Positions 7,773 to 13,464 of a DNA stretch of 13,464 bases are shown here, piece by piece (position 1 is the first letter of the stretch; each line of letters opens with the position of its first letter). Both the position numbers and the translations under genes were made by a program. Source of the stretch: JAAYGD01 sp964428195 (GTDB lineage Bacteria > Bacillota_I > Bacilli_A > RF39 > UBA660). The notes under the pieces are model-generated. The model saw nothing but the letters and a program-made list of their open reading frames with translations, ran no database searches and was not told where the DNA came from. The stretch covers positions 1 to 13,464 of the forward strand of contig CAYRXC010000022.1 of the NCBI GenBank assembly GCA_964428195.1. Reading direction: 5' to 3'.

Positions 7773-8954
7773 TTAGAGTATTTTTTCAAACGTACTATAT
7801 TCTGATATTACTATCTTTTCAATTTTATCCATACATTGGTCGATTAGTTTTTCATAATCAAATTGTTTTTCTAAATATTCACATTTTTCCAAAGTGGGTT
7901 CCAATACGGGATGATCAGGAACAAATATTGTGCAACAGTCTTCATAAGGCAAAATACTTGTATCATATGTTTTTATATCCTTTGCAATTGAAATTATTTC
8001 GGTTTTATCTAAGCATATAAGTGGTCTAATAATTGGAATATTTGTAACGCTGTTTATTACGTAAATATTTGAAGTAGTTTGGCTTGAAACTTGTCCTAAG
8101 CTTTCTCCATTTACCAATATTTTTATATCCAATTTATTAGCCAATCTTTCGCTTATTCTATACATCATTCTTCTCATTATCGTTATTACGTATGGTTTAT
8201 CAACGTTCTTAACGATATGTTCTTGAATATTACCAAAAGGAACAATGAATAGATTAATATCCCCGGAATAATTGTTTAATTTGCTACACAATTCTATTAC
8301 TTTATTTCTTGCATTAATACTAGTGTGAGGAATAGCTTCAAAATATACAGTATCTATTGCCAAACCTCTTTTAAGGGCTAAATATCCAGCAACCGGAGAA
8401 TCAATTCCCCCACTGATCATCAATAACCCTCTTCCATTGGTTCCAATAGGATATCCTCCCAATCCTTTTTCTTCATCAAGATAAACATATGTTTTCTCTT
8501 TGTCTCTTATTTCTATCGTGATTGTAACCTTTGGATTGTGTACATCTACTTTTACATCATATTTTCTCAATACATGTTCACCAATAATACTATTGATCTC
8601 CATAGAATCATATTCAAATTTTTTATATGCTCTTTTTGCTTGAACTTTAAAAGTATCAAAATTATTATTCTTCAATATCTCGGCTACAGCAACCTTAATT
8701 GCCTCAATATCTGTTTCAGTTGAATAAGATATAGAAAAGCCAGTAATACCTGGAACCTTTTTTAATAAACTAATAATATTAACTTCATCACTATCATTAT
8801 AGTCTATATATATTCTAGATTTTGTCTTTAACAAACTAAATTTATAATCTTTTAAAATCTCTCTAATATTTTTTTCTAAAGAGTTTATAAAAAACATTAA
8901 ATTATCCTTTTTAGTTGATAATTCTGCATATCTTATCATTATAATCTTTTTCAT
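7773..8954 (-). CDS. thiI: tRNA uracil 4-sulfurtransferase ThiI
   Basis: Adenylates and thiolates U8 of tRNAs to give 4-thiouridine; in some bacteria the family also feeds sulfur to thiamine thiazole synthesis. Its 393 residues are the short form: an N-terminal ferredoxin-like domain, a THUMP domain (about 60-165) and a PP-loop ATP pyrophosphatase domain with SGGIDSP (181-187). There is no C-terminal rhodanese domain, as in Bacillus and unlike E. coli. The C340-C341 pair in EDCCTIFVPDHP is the likely sulfur-handling site, by analogy with the PP-loop cysteine of E. coli ThiI. The ATG at 8954 is preceded by TGAGGA and an extended -10 promoter. A cysteine desulfurase, often next to thiI in Bacilli, is absent here; ackA follows instead. 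Confidence 0.95.
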   Translation of the reverse strand: MKKIIMIRYAELSTKKDNLMFFINSLEKNIREILKDYKFSLLKTKSRIYIDYNDSDEVNIISLLKKVPGITGFSISYSTETDIEAIKVAVAEILKNNNFDTFKVQAKRAYKKFEYDSMEINSIIGEHVLRKYDVKVDVHNPKVTITIEIRDKEKTYVYLDEEKGLGGYPIGTNGRGLLMISGGIDSPVAGYLALKRGLAIDTVYFEAIPHTSINARNKVIELCSKLNNYSGDINLFIVPFGNIQEHIVKNVDKPYVITIMRRMMYRISERLANKLDIKILVNGESLGQVSSQTTSNIYVINSVTNIPIIRPLICLDKTEIISIAKDIKTYDTSILPYEDCCTIFVPDHPVLEPTLEKCEYLEKQFDYEKLIDQCMDKIEKIVISEYSTFEKIL

Positions 8955-8973
8955 TTTTCCTCAGTTCTATAAG

Positions 8974-8982
8974 ATTATAACA
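8974..8982 (-). promoter_or_regulatory. Extended -10 promoter before thiI
   Basis: The minus strand reads TGTTATAAT about 19 bases before the thiI start and just after the terminator of the upstream repeat-protein gene. No clear -35 is visible. It marks the start of the thiI-ackA-nrnA-engB-der transcription unit. Confidence 0.6.
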
Positions 8983-8994
8983 TTATTAGAAGAT

Positions 8995-9016
8995 AAAAAA
9001 AAGAGATTGCTCTCTT
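8995..9016 (-). terminator. Intrinsic terminator of the DUF1292/repeat-protein unit
   Basis: In the minus-strand RNA the stem is AAGAGA/UCUCUU (9016-9011 with 9006-9001) around a GCAA loop, which is of the stable GNRA type, followed at once by a run of Us (to 8995). It begins ten bases after the stop at 9027 and cleanly separates this unit from thiI. Confidence 0.85.
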
Positions 9017-9026
9017 AATTAATACA

Positions 9027-10366
9027 CTATGCAACTTTTTGAAGTCCGATTTCCTCTGGTTCAAGAATTTTTACAAGTTTTCCTTGAATTTCAGCTTGTT
9101 GCCTTCGTAAATCTTCTGCTTCAAATTTATACTGTTTGGCCATTTCCGCATTTTCTTTTAATTGAGAATAACTAGCACTCATCTTTTCCATTTCTCTTCT
9201 TAAGGAACTCAATTGTTCTTCATAACTTCTTTTTAGTCCTTCTAGTTGACCCGTTAATATTTGATTATGCTTTGCTAATTCAAACGATGTGGAATTGCTC
9301 GCGTCTAGTTTATTTGCTAAAGTGTTATTAGTTCCAGCCAATACTTCTTTATCTCTTCTAAGTTCAGCTACTTCTACTCTCAATGTGTTGTTTTCTTCTA
9401 CAACAGCTTGTGCTTTTGAAAGCAACTTTCCAAAATTAATACCTGGAGTTGGTTCTTCAGCAACTGGTTCTTCAGCAACTGGTTCTTCAGCAACTGATTC
9501 TTCAACAACTGGTTCTTCAGCAACTGGTTCTTCAACAGCAACCGGTTCTTCAGCAACNNNNNNNNNNNNNNNNNNNNNNNNNNNNNNNNNNNNNNNNNNN
9601 NNNNNNNNNNNNNNNNNNNNNNNNNNNNNNNNNNNNNNNNNNNNNNNNNNNNNNNNNCAGCAACTGGTTCTTCAACAGCAACTGGTTCTTCAACAGCAAC
9701 TGGTTCTTCAACAGCAACCGGTTCTTCAACAGCAACTGGTTCTTCAGCAGCAACTGGTTCTTCAACAGCAACCGGTTCTTCAGCAACTGGTTCTTCAACG
9801 GCAACTGGTTCTTCAACAGCAACTGGTTCTTCAGGTAGTTTTGGTTCATCTAAATTCATCGATTTATCAACCACAGATGCTCCTCTTATTAATTGATCGG
9901 CTAAACCTGGAGGAAGTATTGCTTTTCTATGGTATTGATCATTAAAACCAGAGATTACTTGCCTTGTCTCCTCATTGCCATCAATTGGACTATCATATCT
10001 CGTTTCCGATGTTTCAACTGGTGTTGTTTCTCCAACGACAGCTGATTCTTCAACATCAACCGGGCTTTGAACTGCTTCAGCTGGTGTTGCTTCTTCAACA
10101 GCAACCGGGCCTTGAACTTCTTCAACTACCGTTGCTTCTTCAACAGCAGCTGGTTCTTCTTGTACTTGCCCTATACTTTCGATAGGAGCTTCGACTTGAA
10201 CACCATTCCTTTTTAATAATTCTGTTAATTTTTCAGAATAATATCTTATTGACCCAATAAGAGCTTTTCTAGTTAATATTTTTCTGTTTCCAGATGAAGA
10301 TTGTTTAGCAAAGATTGCACTGCTTGCTAAATCCTTTACTTCTACACCTTCTACCATCATATCCAT
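9027..10366 (-). CDS. Unknown acidic EEPVA-repeat protein with C-terminal coiled coil; one gene split by an assembly gap
   Basis: Not recognised. The ATG at 10366 has AGGAGGG seven bases upstream. Residues 1-60 look helical (ILTRKALIGSIRYYSEKL), and residues of about 60-178 are a low-complexity acidic stretch with degenerate repeat copies. From residue 179 come regular EEPVAV/EEPVA units: 58 residues before 100 Ns and 36 after. A TPGINFGK linker leads into about 130 residues of heptad-like coiled coil (ENNTLRVEVAELRR onward), ending in TAG at 9027. The frame before the gap and the frame after it differ by one only because 100 is not a multiple of three; both encode the same repeat, so this is one gene. 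The known part is 412 residues. There is no signal peptide or membrane segment, so it is probably cytoplasmic or carried by a partner. It lies 24 bases after the DUF1292 gene. A structural, scaffold or adhesion-complex role is only a guess. Confidence 0.8.
9450..9832 (-). repeat. Tandem 18/15-bp coding repeat (EEPVAV / EEPVA)
   Basis: On the minus strand, units of 18 bases (EEPVAV) and 15 bases (EEPVA) follow each other without spacers. Between 9658 and 9832 there are ten units, mostly six-residue. Between 9450 and 9557 the units are mostly five-residue with variants EEPVV and EESVA. All unit lengths are multiples of three, so copy-number change alters protein length without breaking the frame. 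The middle is missing in a 100-N gap, so the true copy number is unknown. Confidence 0.95.
9558..9657. other. Assembly gap of exactly 100 Ns
   Basis: A run of 100 Ns with the same tandem repeat on both sides. A round 100 is a common placeholder for unknown length. For the coding frame to continue, the true gap must leave a remainder of two when divided by three. Confidence 0.97.
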
Positions 10367-10373
10367 ATAGCGT

Positions 10374-10380
10374 CCCTCCT
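10374..10380 (-). promoter_or_regulatory. Shine-Dalgarno of the repeat-protein gene
   Basis: The minus strand reads AGGAGGG seven bases before the ATG at 10366. It supports that ATG over the in-frame Met codons at residues 3 and 4. Confidence 0.75.
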
Positions 10381-10390
10381 AATTTTTTAA

Positions 10391-10681
10391 TTAATTTTGT
10401 CCCTCATTTGCCATTTCTTGGCCTGCTTTAGCCATTTGTTTCATAACATCTTTTACTAGTATCCATTCATCATCTGATTCAATGATTTCAAATGAATAAG
10501 TTCCATCTTTTTCAACTAAAATTGATGCATATATTCTAACCATATCATTTTCATCCACTTCGTTAAGTGTATACAAAATATAATCTTTTCCCGTAGATTT
10601 CATATTGAAAACCGTTAAAACTTCAGCTTCTTTTTCAGTTCCATCTTCTGCTAATACTATTATTTTTTGTTTTTGATCCAT
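10391..10681 (-). CDS. DUF1292 family protein (YrzB-like)
   Basis: A small acidic cytoplasmic protein of 96 residues, similar in pattern to the DUF1292 family common in Bacillota: an N-terminal strand with an acidic turn (IIVLAEDGTEKEAEVLTVF), a G-K-x-Y-x-L-Y segment (GKDYILYTL) and the C-terminal IIESDDEWILVKDVMKQM, which corresponds to the family's conserved ESDEEW motif. The function of the family is unknown. The start was placed at ATG 10681, because the Shine-Dalgarno GAGGTGA (10688-10694) directly abuts an earlier in-frame ATG at 10687, leaving it no spacing, while it stands six bases from 10681. It is the first gene of a two-gene unit with the repeat protein downstream. In many Bacilli this family lies beside yrrK and yrzL; that context is not seen here. 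Confidence 0.85.
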   Translation of the reverse strand: MDQKQKIIVLAEDGTEKEAEVLTVFNMKSTGKDYILYTLNEVDENDMVRIYASILVEKDGTYSFEIIESDDEWILVKDVMKQMAKAGQEMANEGQN

Positions 10682-10687
10682 AACCAT

Positions 10688-10694
10688 TCACCTC
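10688..10694 (-). promoter_or_regulatory. Shine-Dalgarno that decides the DUF1292 start
   Basis: The minus strand reads GAGGTGA. It touches the ATG at 10687 and is optimally spaced from the ATG at 10681, so the second ATG is the likely initiator. Confidence 0.7.
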
Positions 10695-10714
10695 ATATTC
10701 TTTTTATATTTCAT

Positions 10715-10723
10715 ATTATAACA
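10715..10723 (-). promoter_or_regulatory. Extended -10 promoter of the DUF1292/repeat-protein unit
   Basis: The minus strand reads TGTTATAAT, beginning just after the stop of the yutD-like gene (10730-10732) and lying about 33 bases before the DUF1292 ATG. No convincing -35 is visible. No terminator hairpin separates it from the upstream gene, so read-through is also possible. Confidence 0.6.
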
Positions 10724-10729
10724 TACTTA

Positions 10730-11011
10730 TTATTTTTTTGTACATTTTTTTATTATAAAATGTTTACAATTAAATGCACAATAGTTTTTTAAATAATTAT
10801 CAACATTATTAATATTGTTTATATTATTTGCTTTTTTGTTTTGGGAATCATAGAACCCTTTCAAACGAAGCTTTCCATATGCCCAATCTCCTACAATATA
10901 ATCATAATCATAAAAATAATCTGTAAATTTATTTTTTAACTCTTCTAAATCAAAACCTTCTTTTTCGTTACTAGTTACTTCATACTCAATATTTTCTAAT
11001 ATAATTTTCAT
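10730..11011 (-). CDS. YutD-like protein (DUF1027)
   Basis: A short protein of 93 residues with the YutD-family core YDYIVGDWAYGKLRLKGFY (about 36-54) and the C-terminal YCAFNCKHFIIKK, with two cysteines at the family's usual place. The family is widespread in Bacillota; its function is not established. Between core and C-terminus sits an Asn-rich stretch (NNINNINNVDN) that looks like a local expansion of an AT-rich micro-repeat. The ATG at 11011 lies one base after the stop of the upstream glycoside hydrolase-like gene, and its AAGGAG ribosome site is built from that gene's last Lys-Glu codons, so translation is coupled. It is the last gene of the right-end unit. Confidence 0.85.
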   Translation of the reverse strand: MKIILENIEYEVTSNEKEGFDLEELKNKFTDYFYDYDYIVGDWAYGKLRLKGFYDSQNKKANNINNINNVDNYLKNYCAFNCKHFIIKKCTKK

Positions 11012-11012
11012 A

Positions 11013-12695
11013 TTAATACTCCTTTATATATGCTGAATCTCTATTTTTATATCCAGCTAGACTTGAAGAAGATGACCATGTCATATAACCGCCCGTAAGC
11101 TTGGCATCGAATAAAGCCCTTATTTGAGCCTCAATATGTGATGAATTATATGCAAAACCTTGCATAGTGTTTTGTGCTAATATCCATGTCCTTACAACAG
11201 CTGGAGTTGGTATCTCAAGTTGTCTTTCGTATGCTTCTTCTCCCCAATTATACATCAATTCATAAGGTTTTTCCCAAGGCTTTGATAATCCATATGAATT
11301 TGGAGAAAAATGATCAGGATACGGCATACCGCTTATTACATCTACTACGTTAGATATCGCTGGCCAATATTGACCATATGCGGTTATATATTTATTTACT
11401 GATTCTCCAAACACATCTGCAGACACATATGCTCCCAATTTATGGATTTCATCACAGGCATAAAACAAAAATCTTTGAATTGCTTGTACTTTTTCTTCGT
11501 TATAAATATTATTAAAATTTAATAAACCTTTTTTCTCTTGAGTTACTGTCCTATCCGGAAATCTAACATAATCAAATTGTATTTCATTAAATCCCATTTC
11601 TATTACGGCTTCTTTAGCTAATTCAACATTAAACTCCCAAACCGATCTATTAAAGGCACTAGGCCATCTCGAATTATCAAATGGTTTATTAGTCCTTATA
11701 TCTATTATTGCTACCGAAGGATTATCCCTTACAAAATAATTATCTTTAAATGTTGTTATTCTACCAATGACATAAAACCCTGCATCTTTTAATTTTTTTA
11801 TTGCTGCTTTATAATCTTCGAAAGAATTATTAGCATATTTATAATTTGTAGGGGATAGTTTTTCATAGACTTTTGATTTGTATGCCGGAACCTCATTATC
11901 CTTTATATCTACTACAAAGGCATTAATTTTTGTCTTTTTTGCATAATTTATATATGACTCAATATTATTTAATATGTTGCTTCCTCCATTTATGTATAAA
12001 GAATAAACTTTACTTGGCATTTTATTATTTTCGAATTTCGGCTTTTCAACAGGGAAGTAATCTAAGCTCCCTCCATTTCCGCCTACTCCACTATGTTTAT
12101 CTATTCTATTATTATGAACATCATAATATTTTTCCGGTTCATAATTCATCAAAGAAGCTTCTTCATTAAATACTATATATTTTTTGTAAATATAGCTTTC
12201 TTTTTCTTCTTTCTTAATCTTGTAGGCATTTACAGATCCATCTTCATTAATATGGTCATATCCAACTACAATAAGTTTCTCACCTTTAGCTGCCAAACCA
12301 TTTATTTTTGAGCTATCAATGCTTTCATATAAAGACGCAGCTGTTCTTACATATATTTCTTTTTCCTTTACTATATCTATAGTATCTATTGCCAAATTTT
12401 CCCTCTTGATATAATATTTTTCTCCTTCTTTGATGAATTCAACAAACTCGTTATCTTCATCTATTTTCTTTTTGTCCACCTTAATTATTGTTCCTCTTAC
12501 TATTTCATCTGTTTTATTGAATTCTTTATCATACAAATCAGATTTATATTTATCACTTGAAACATACATACTCAAAAAGATAATCTCCTTTTTTGTTTCT
12601 AGTATAGGCACAAAAAAATAATATAATAATGCCGGAATAGATATTATTATCATTAGTAATAATAAAATATTTGCAAATTTAAGCTTTCTTTTCAT
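11013..12695 (-). CDS. Membrane-anchored putative glycoside hydrolase (DUF4015/GHL13 type) with SH3-like region
   Basis: A 560-residue surface protein. Residues 1-6 are basic (MKRKLK) and residues of about 9-32 are strongly hydrophobic with no obvious cleavage site, suggesting an N-terminal anchor with the bulk outside the cell. Residues of about 105-175 (IYVRTAASLYES onward) resemble a bacterial SH3-like, wall-binding fold. From about 230 to 550 comes a TIM-barrel-like domain with EIQFDYVRFPD (D375, R378, D381) and SADVFGE (D427, E431), hallmarks of the DUF4015 putative glycoside hydrolase family. These acidic residues are candidate catalytic groups; the true substrate is unknown, with cell-wall or capsular polysaccharide plausible. 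The ATG at 12695 lies eight bases after the upstream membrane-protein gene, and the stop lies one base before yutD. The weak AGGA site suggests dependence on upstream translation. Confidence 0.85.
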   Translation of the reverse strand: MKRKLKFANILLLLMIIISIPALLYYFFVPILETKKEIIFLSMYVSSDKYKSDLYDKEFNKTDEIVRGTIIKVDKKKIDEDNEFVEFIKEGEKYYIKRENLAIDTIDIVKEKEIYVRTAASLYESIDSSKINGLAAKGEKLIVVGYDHINEDGSVNAYKIKKEEKESYIYKKYIVFNEEASLMNYEPEKYYDVHNNRIDKHSGVGGNGGSLDYFPVEKPKFENNKMPSKVYSLYINGGSNILNNIESYINYAKKTKINAFVVDIKDNEVPAYKSKVYEKLSPTNYKYANNSFEDYKAAIKKLKDAGFYVIGRITTFKDNYFVRDNPSVAIIDIRTNKPFDNSRWPSAFNRSVWEFNVELAKEAVIEMGFNEIQFDYVRFPDRTVTQEKKGLLNFNNIYNEEKVQAIQRFLFYACDEIHKLGAYVSADVFGESVNKYITAYGQYWPAISNVVDVISGMPYPDHFSPNSYGLSKPWEKPYELMYNWGEEAYERQLEIPTPAVVRTWILAQNTMQGFAYNSSHIEAQIRALFDAKLTGGYMTWSSSSSLAGYKNRDSAYIKEY

Positions 12696-12703
12696 AAGAA
12701 TCC

Positions 12704-13426
12704 TTAACTTGTACTAGACAAATATTGAGATACTAAATAAAACACTCCCGCTAGTACTAAAATAGTAACAATAAATATTAACACTATTTTTATTGTGAAA
12801 CTTTTTTCTTCTTTTGAAGAAGAATTTAAATCCTCAAAATCTCCTTTTTCAAATTCAAATGTATTAGCTAGAGTCTTAATCCCTACACTTTTACTTATCA
12901 CTTCTGATGTTTCTATTTCATCTTCTTTAGCCTTTAGATTGCTAAAAAAATCGATTGTCTTTTGATCATCATCTTCGTCATTAGATATATCAGTAAGAGT
13001 CTTTTCTTGCGCAAAAAAATCATTTTCTTTGCTAATTGTTAAACCTCTTAATATATCGTATTGTGTTTGAGATATTTTTCTTATTTTTTCTTCTTCATCG
13101 GTTCCGTCTTTTTTCTTTTTAATTAGCTCATTTATATCGTAGTCTTTATAATCTGGTTCTTTATAATCGTAGTCTTTAGTCCTTTTTTGAATCGGAACTT
13201 CTCCAATTATCTCCTTATAATCTTTTGATCTTTTATAATTTTCTCTACTATCGATCATTTTTTTTATTTTATCGATATCAATCTCATTAACATTATCAAT
13301 AAGAGTAATATTGCTAGTAGGTTCTTTTTTTGCATCATAAATTTCTTCATATAAAAACGTATTTTTTTCTTGCCTTTTTGGCACTTCTATATTTTCTTTA
13401 TGATATTTTTCCATCCTTGTTTTCAT
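12704..13426 (-). CDS. Unknown acidic protein with a single C-terminal membrane anchor
   Basis: Not recognised. Of 240 residues, the first 208 are highly charged (rich in K, E, D) and probably partly disordered, with a Tyr/Asp/Lys micro-repeat (DYDYKEPDYKDYD) near residues 85-98 and several short conserved-looking stretches (VNEIDIDKIKKMID; TQYDILRGL). Residues of about 214-232 form one transmembrane helix, followed by only eight residues, so the protein should be tail-anchored with its large acidic part in the cytoplasm. The ATG at 13426 is preceded by GGTGAT and a likely extended -10. It is first in the unit with the anchored glycoside hydrolase-like protein, which suggests an envelope or cell-division-related role (inference only). 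Confidence 0.8.
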   Translation of the reverse strand: MKTRMEKYHKENIEVPKRQEKNTFLYEEIYDAKKEPTSNITLIDNVNEIDIDKIKKMIDSRENYKRSKDYKEIIGEVPIQKRTKDYDYKEPDYKDYDINELIKKKKDGTDEEEKIRKISQTQYDILRGLTISKENDFFAQEKTLTDISNDEDDDQKTIDFFSNLKAKEDEIETSEVISKSVGIKTLANTFEFEKGDFEDLNSSSKEEKSFTIKIVLIFIVTILVLAGVFYLVSQYLSSTS

Positions 13427-13446
13427 ATAATCACCAGCCTATAATA

Positions 13447-13455
13447 ATGATAACA
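13447..13455 (-). promoter_or_regulatory. Extended -10-like promoter of the right-end unit
   Basis: The minus strand reads TGTTATCAT (one mismatch to TATAAT) about 20 bases before the ATG at 13426. The matching -35 would lie past the window edge, so it cannot be judged. Confidence 0.45.
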
Positions 13456-13464
13456 CATTATTTA

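Noticed and set aside
9027..9425. Separate coiled-coil gene starting at TTG 9425
   Set aside because: There is no Shine-Dalgarno before the TTG, and the frame continues upstream through the repeats. It is the 3' end of the larger gene.
9450..9832. CRISPR-like array
   Set aside because: The repeats are directly contiguous 15/18-base coding units without spacers, and no cas gene is near.
9550..9849. Minus-strand Leu/Lys/Asn/Gln repeat frame
   Set aside because: It is an out-of-frame reading of the same repeat DNA as the EEPVA array and has no ribosome site.
9289..9945. Long plus-strand open frames with Gln/Leu/Val-rich repeats (also 9449-9838)
   Set aside because: They are the antisense of the EEPVA repeat, kept open because the repeat contains no stop in several frames. 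They cross the N gap, lack ribosome sites and make implausible low-complexity proteins.
11930..12621. Small plus-strand frames opposite the glycoside hydrolase-like gene
   Set aside because: They are antisense shadows rich in Phe/Tyr/Ile with no start signals.

Overview
This window reads as part of a chromosome from an AT-rich (roughly 30% GC by eye) Gram-positive-type bacterium of the Bacillota, most likely Bacilli or a Mollicutes-related gut lineage. Support comes from the Bacillota-type DUF1292 (YrzB-like) and YutD-like proteins, a ThiI without a rhodanese domain, strong AGGAGG/GGTGAT ribosome binding sites, AGA-dominated arginine codons and extended -10 promoters. UGA acts as a stop (end of the DHH phosphoesterase gene), so the standard bacterial code applies and not the Mycoplasma code. 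No rRNA, tRNA, CRISPR, insertion sequence or phage gene was seen. The sequence is a draft: 100 Ns interrupt a repetitive gene.

Layout, left to right. (1) Positions 1-2174, minus strand: the first 724 codons of a large gene running off the left edge, a GT84 cyclic beta-1,2-glucan synthase-type glycosyltransferase. (2) It is divergent from a plus-strand phosphohexomutase (2272-3627); their promoters lie back to back and overlap at the -35 regions. The mutase could make glucose-1-phosphate, the precursor of the UDP-glucose such a synthase uses. (3) The mutase converges on a minus-strand cluster, thiI - ackA - nrnA-like - engB - der (8954 down to 3624), with its two facing stop codons inside one hairpin that can act as a two-way terminator. 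The cluster combines tRNA thiolation, acetate/ATP metabolism, nucleotide recycling and two ribosome-assembly GTPases. It has a promoter before thiI and probable internal promoters before ackA and der; nrnA and engB are translationally coupled.

(4) Further right on the minus strand, a DUF1292 gene (10681-10391) is followed by an unrecognised acidic protein (10366-9027) made of a helical N-terminus, a long EEPVA/EEPVAV tandem array and a C-terminal coiled coil, ended by a clean intrinsic terminator. The assembly gap falls in its repeat array and artificially breaks the frame, so it looks like two genes but is almost certainly one. (5) At the right end lies a three-gene minus-strand unit: an unknown acidic protein with a C-terminal membrane anchor, a membrane-anchored putative glycoside hydrolase (DUF4015/GHL13 type) with an SH3-like region, and a YutD-like protein coupled to it.

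The most novel item is the acidic-repeat coiled-coil protein. The most interesting context is the glucan synthase/phosphohexomutase divergent pair. Most of the rest is conserved housekeeping sequence.
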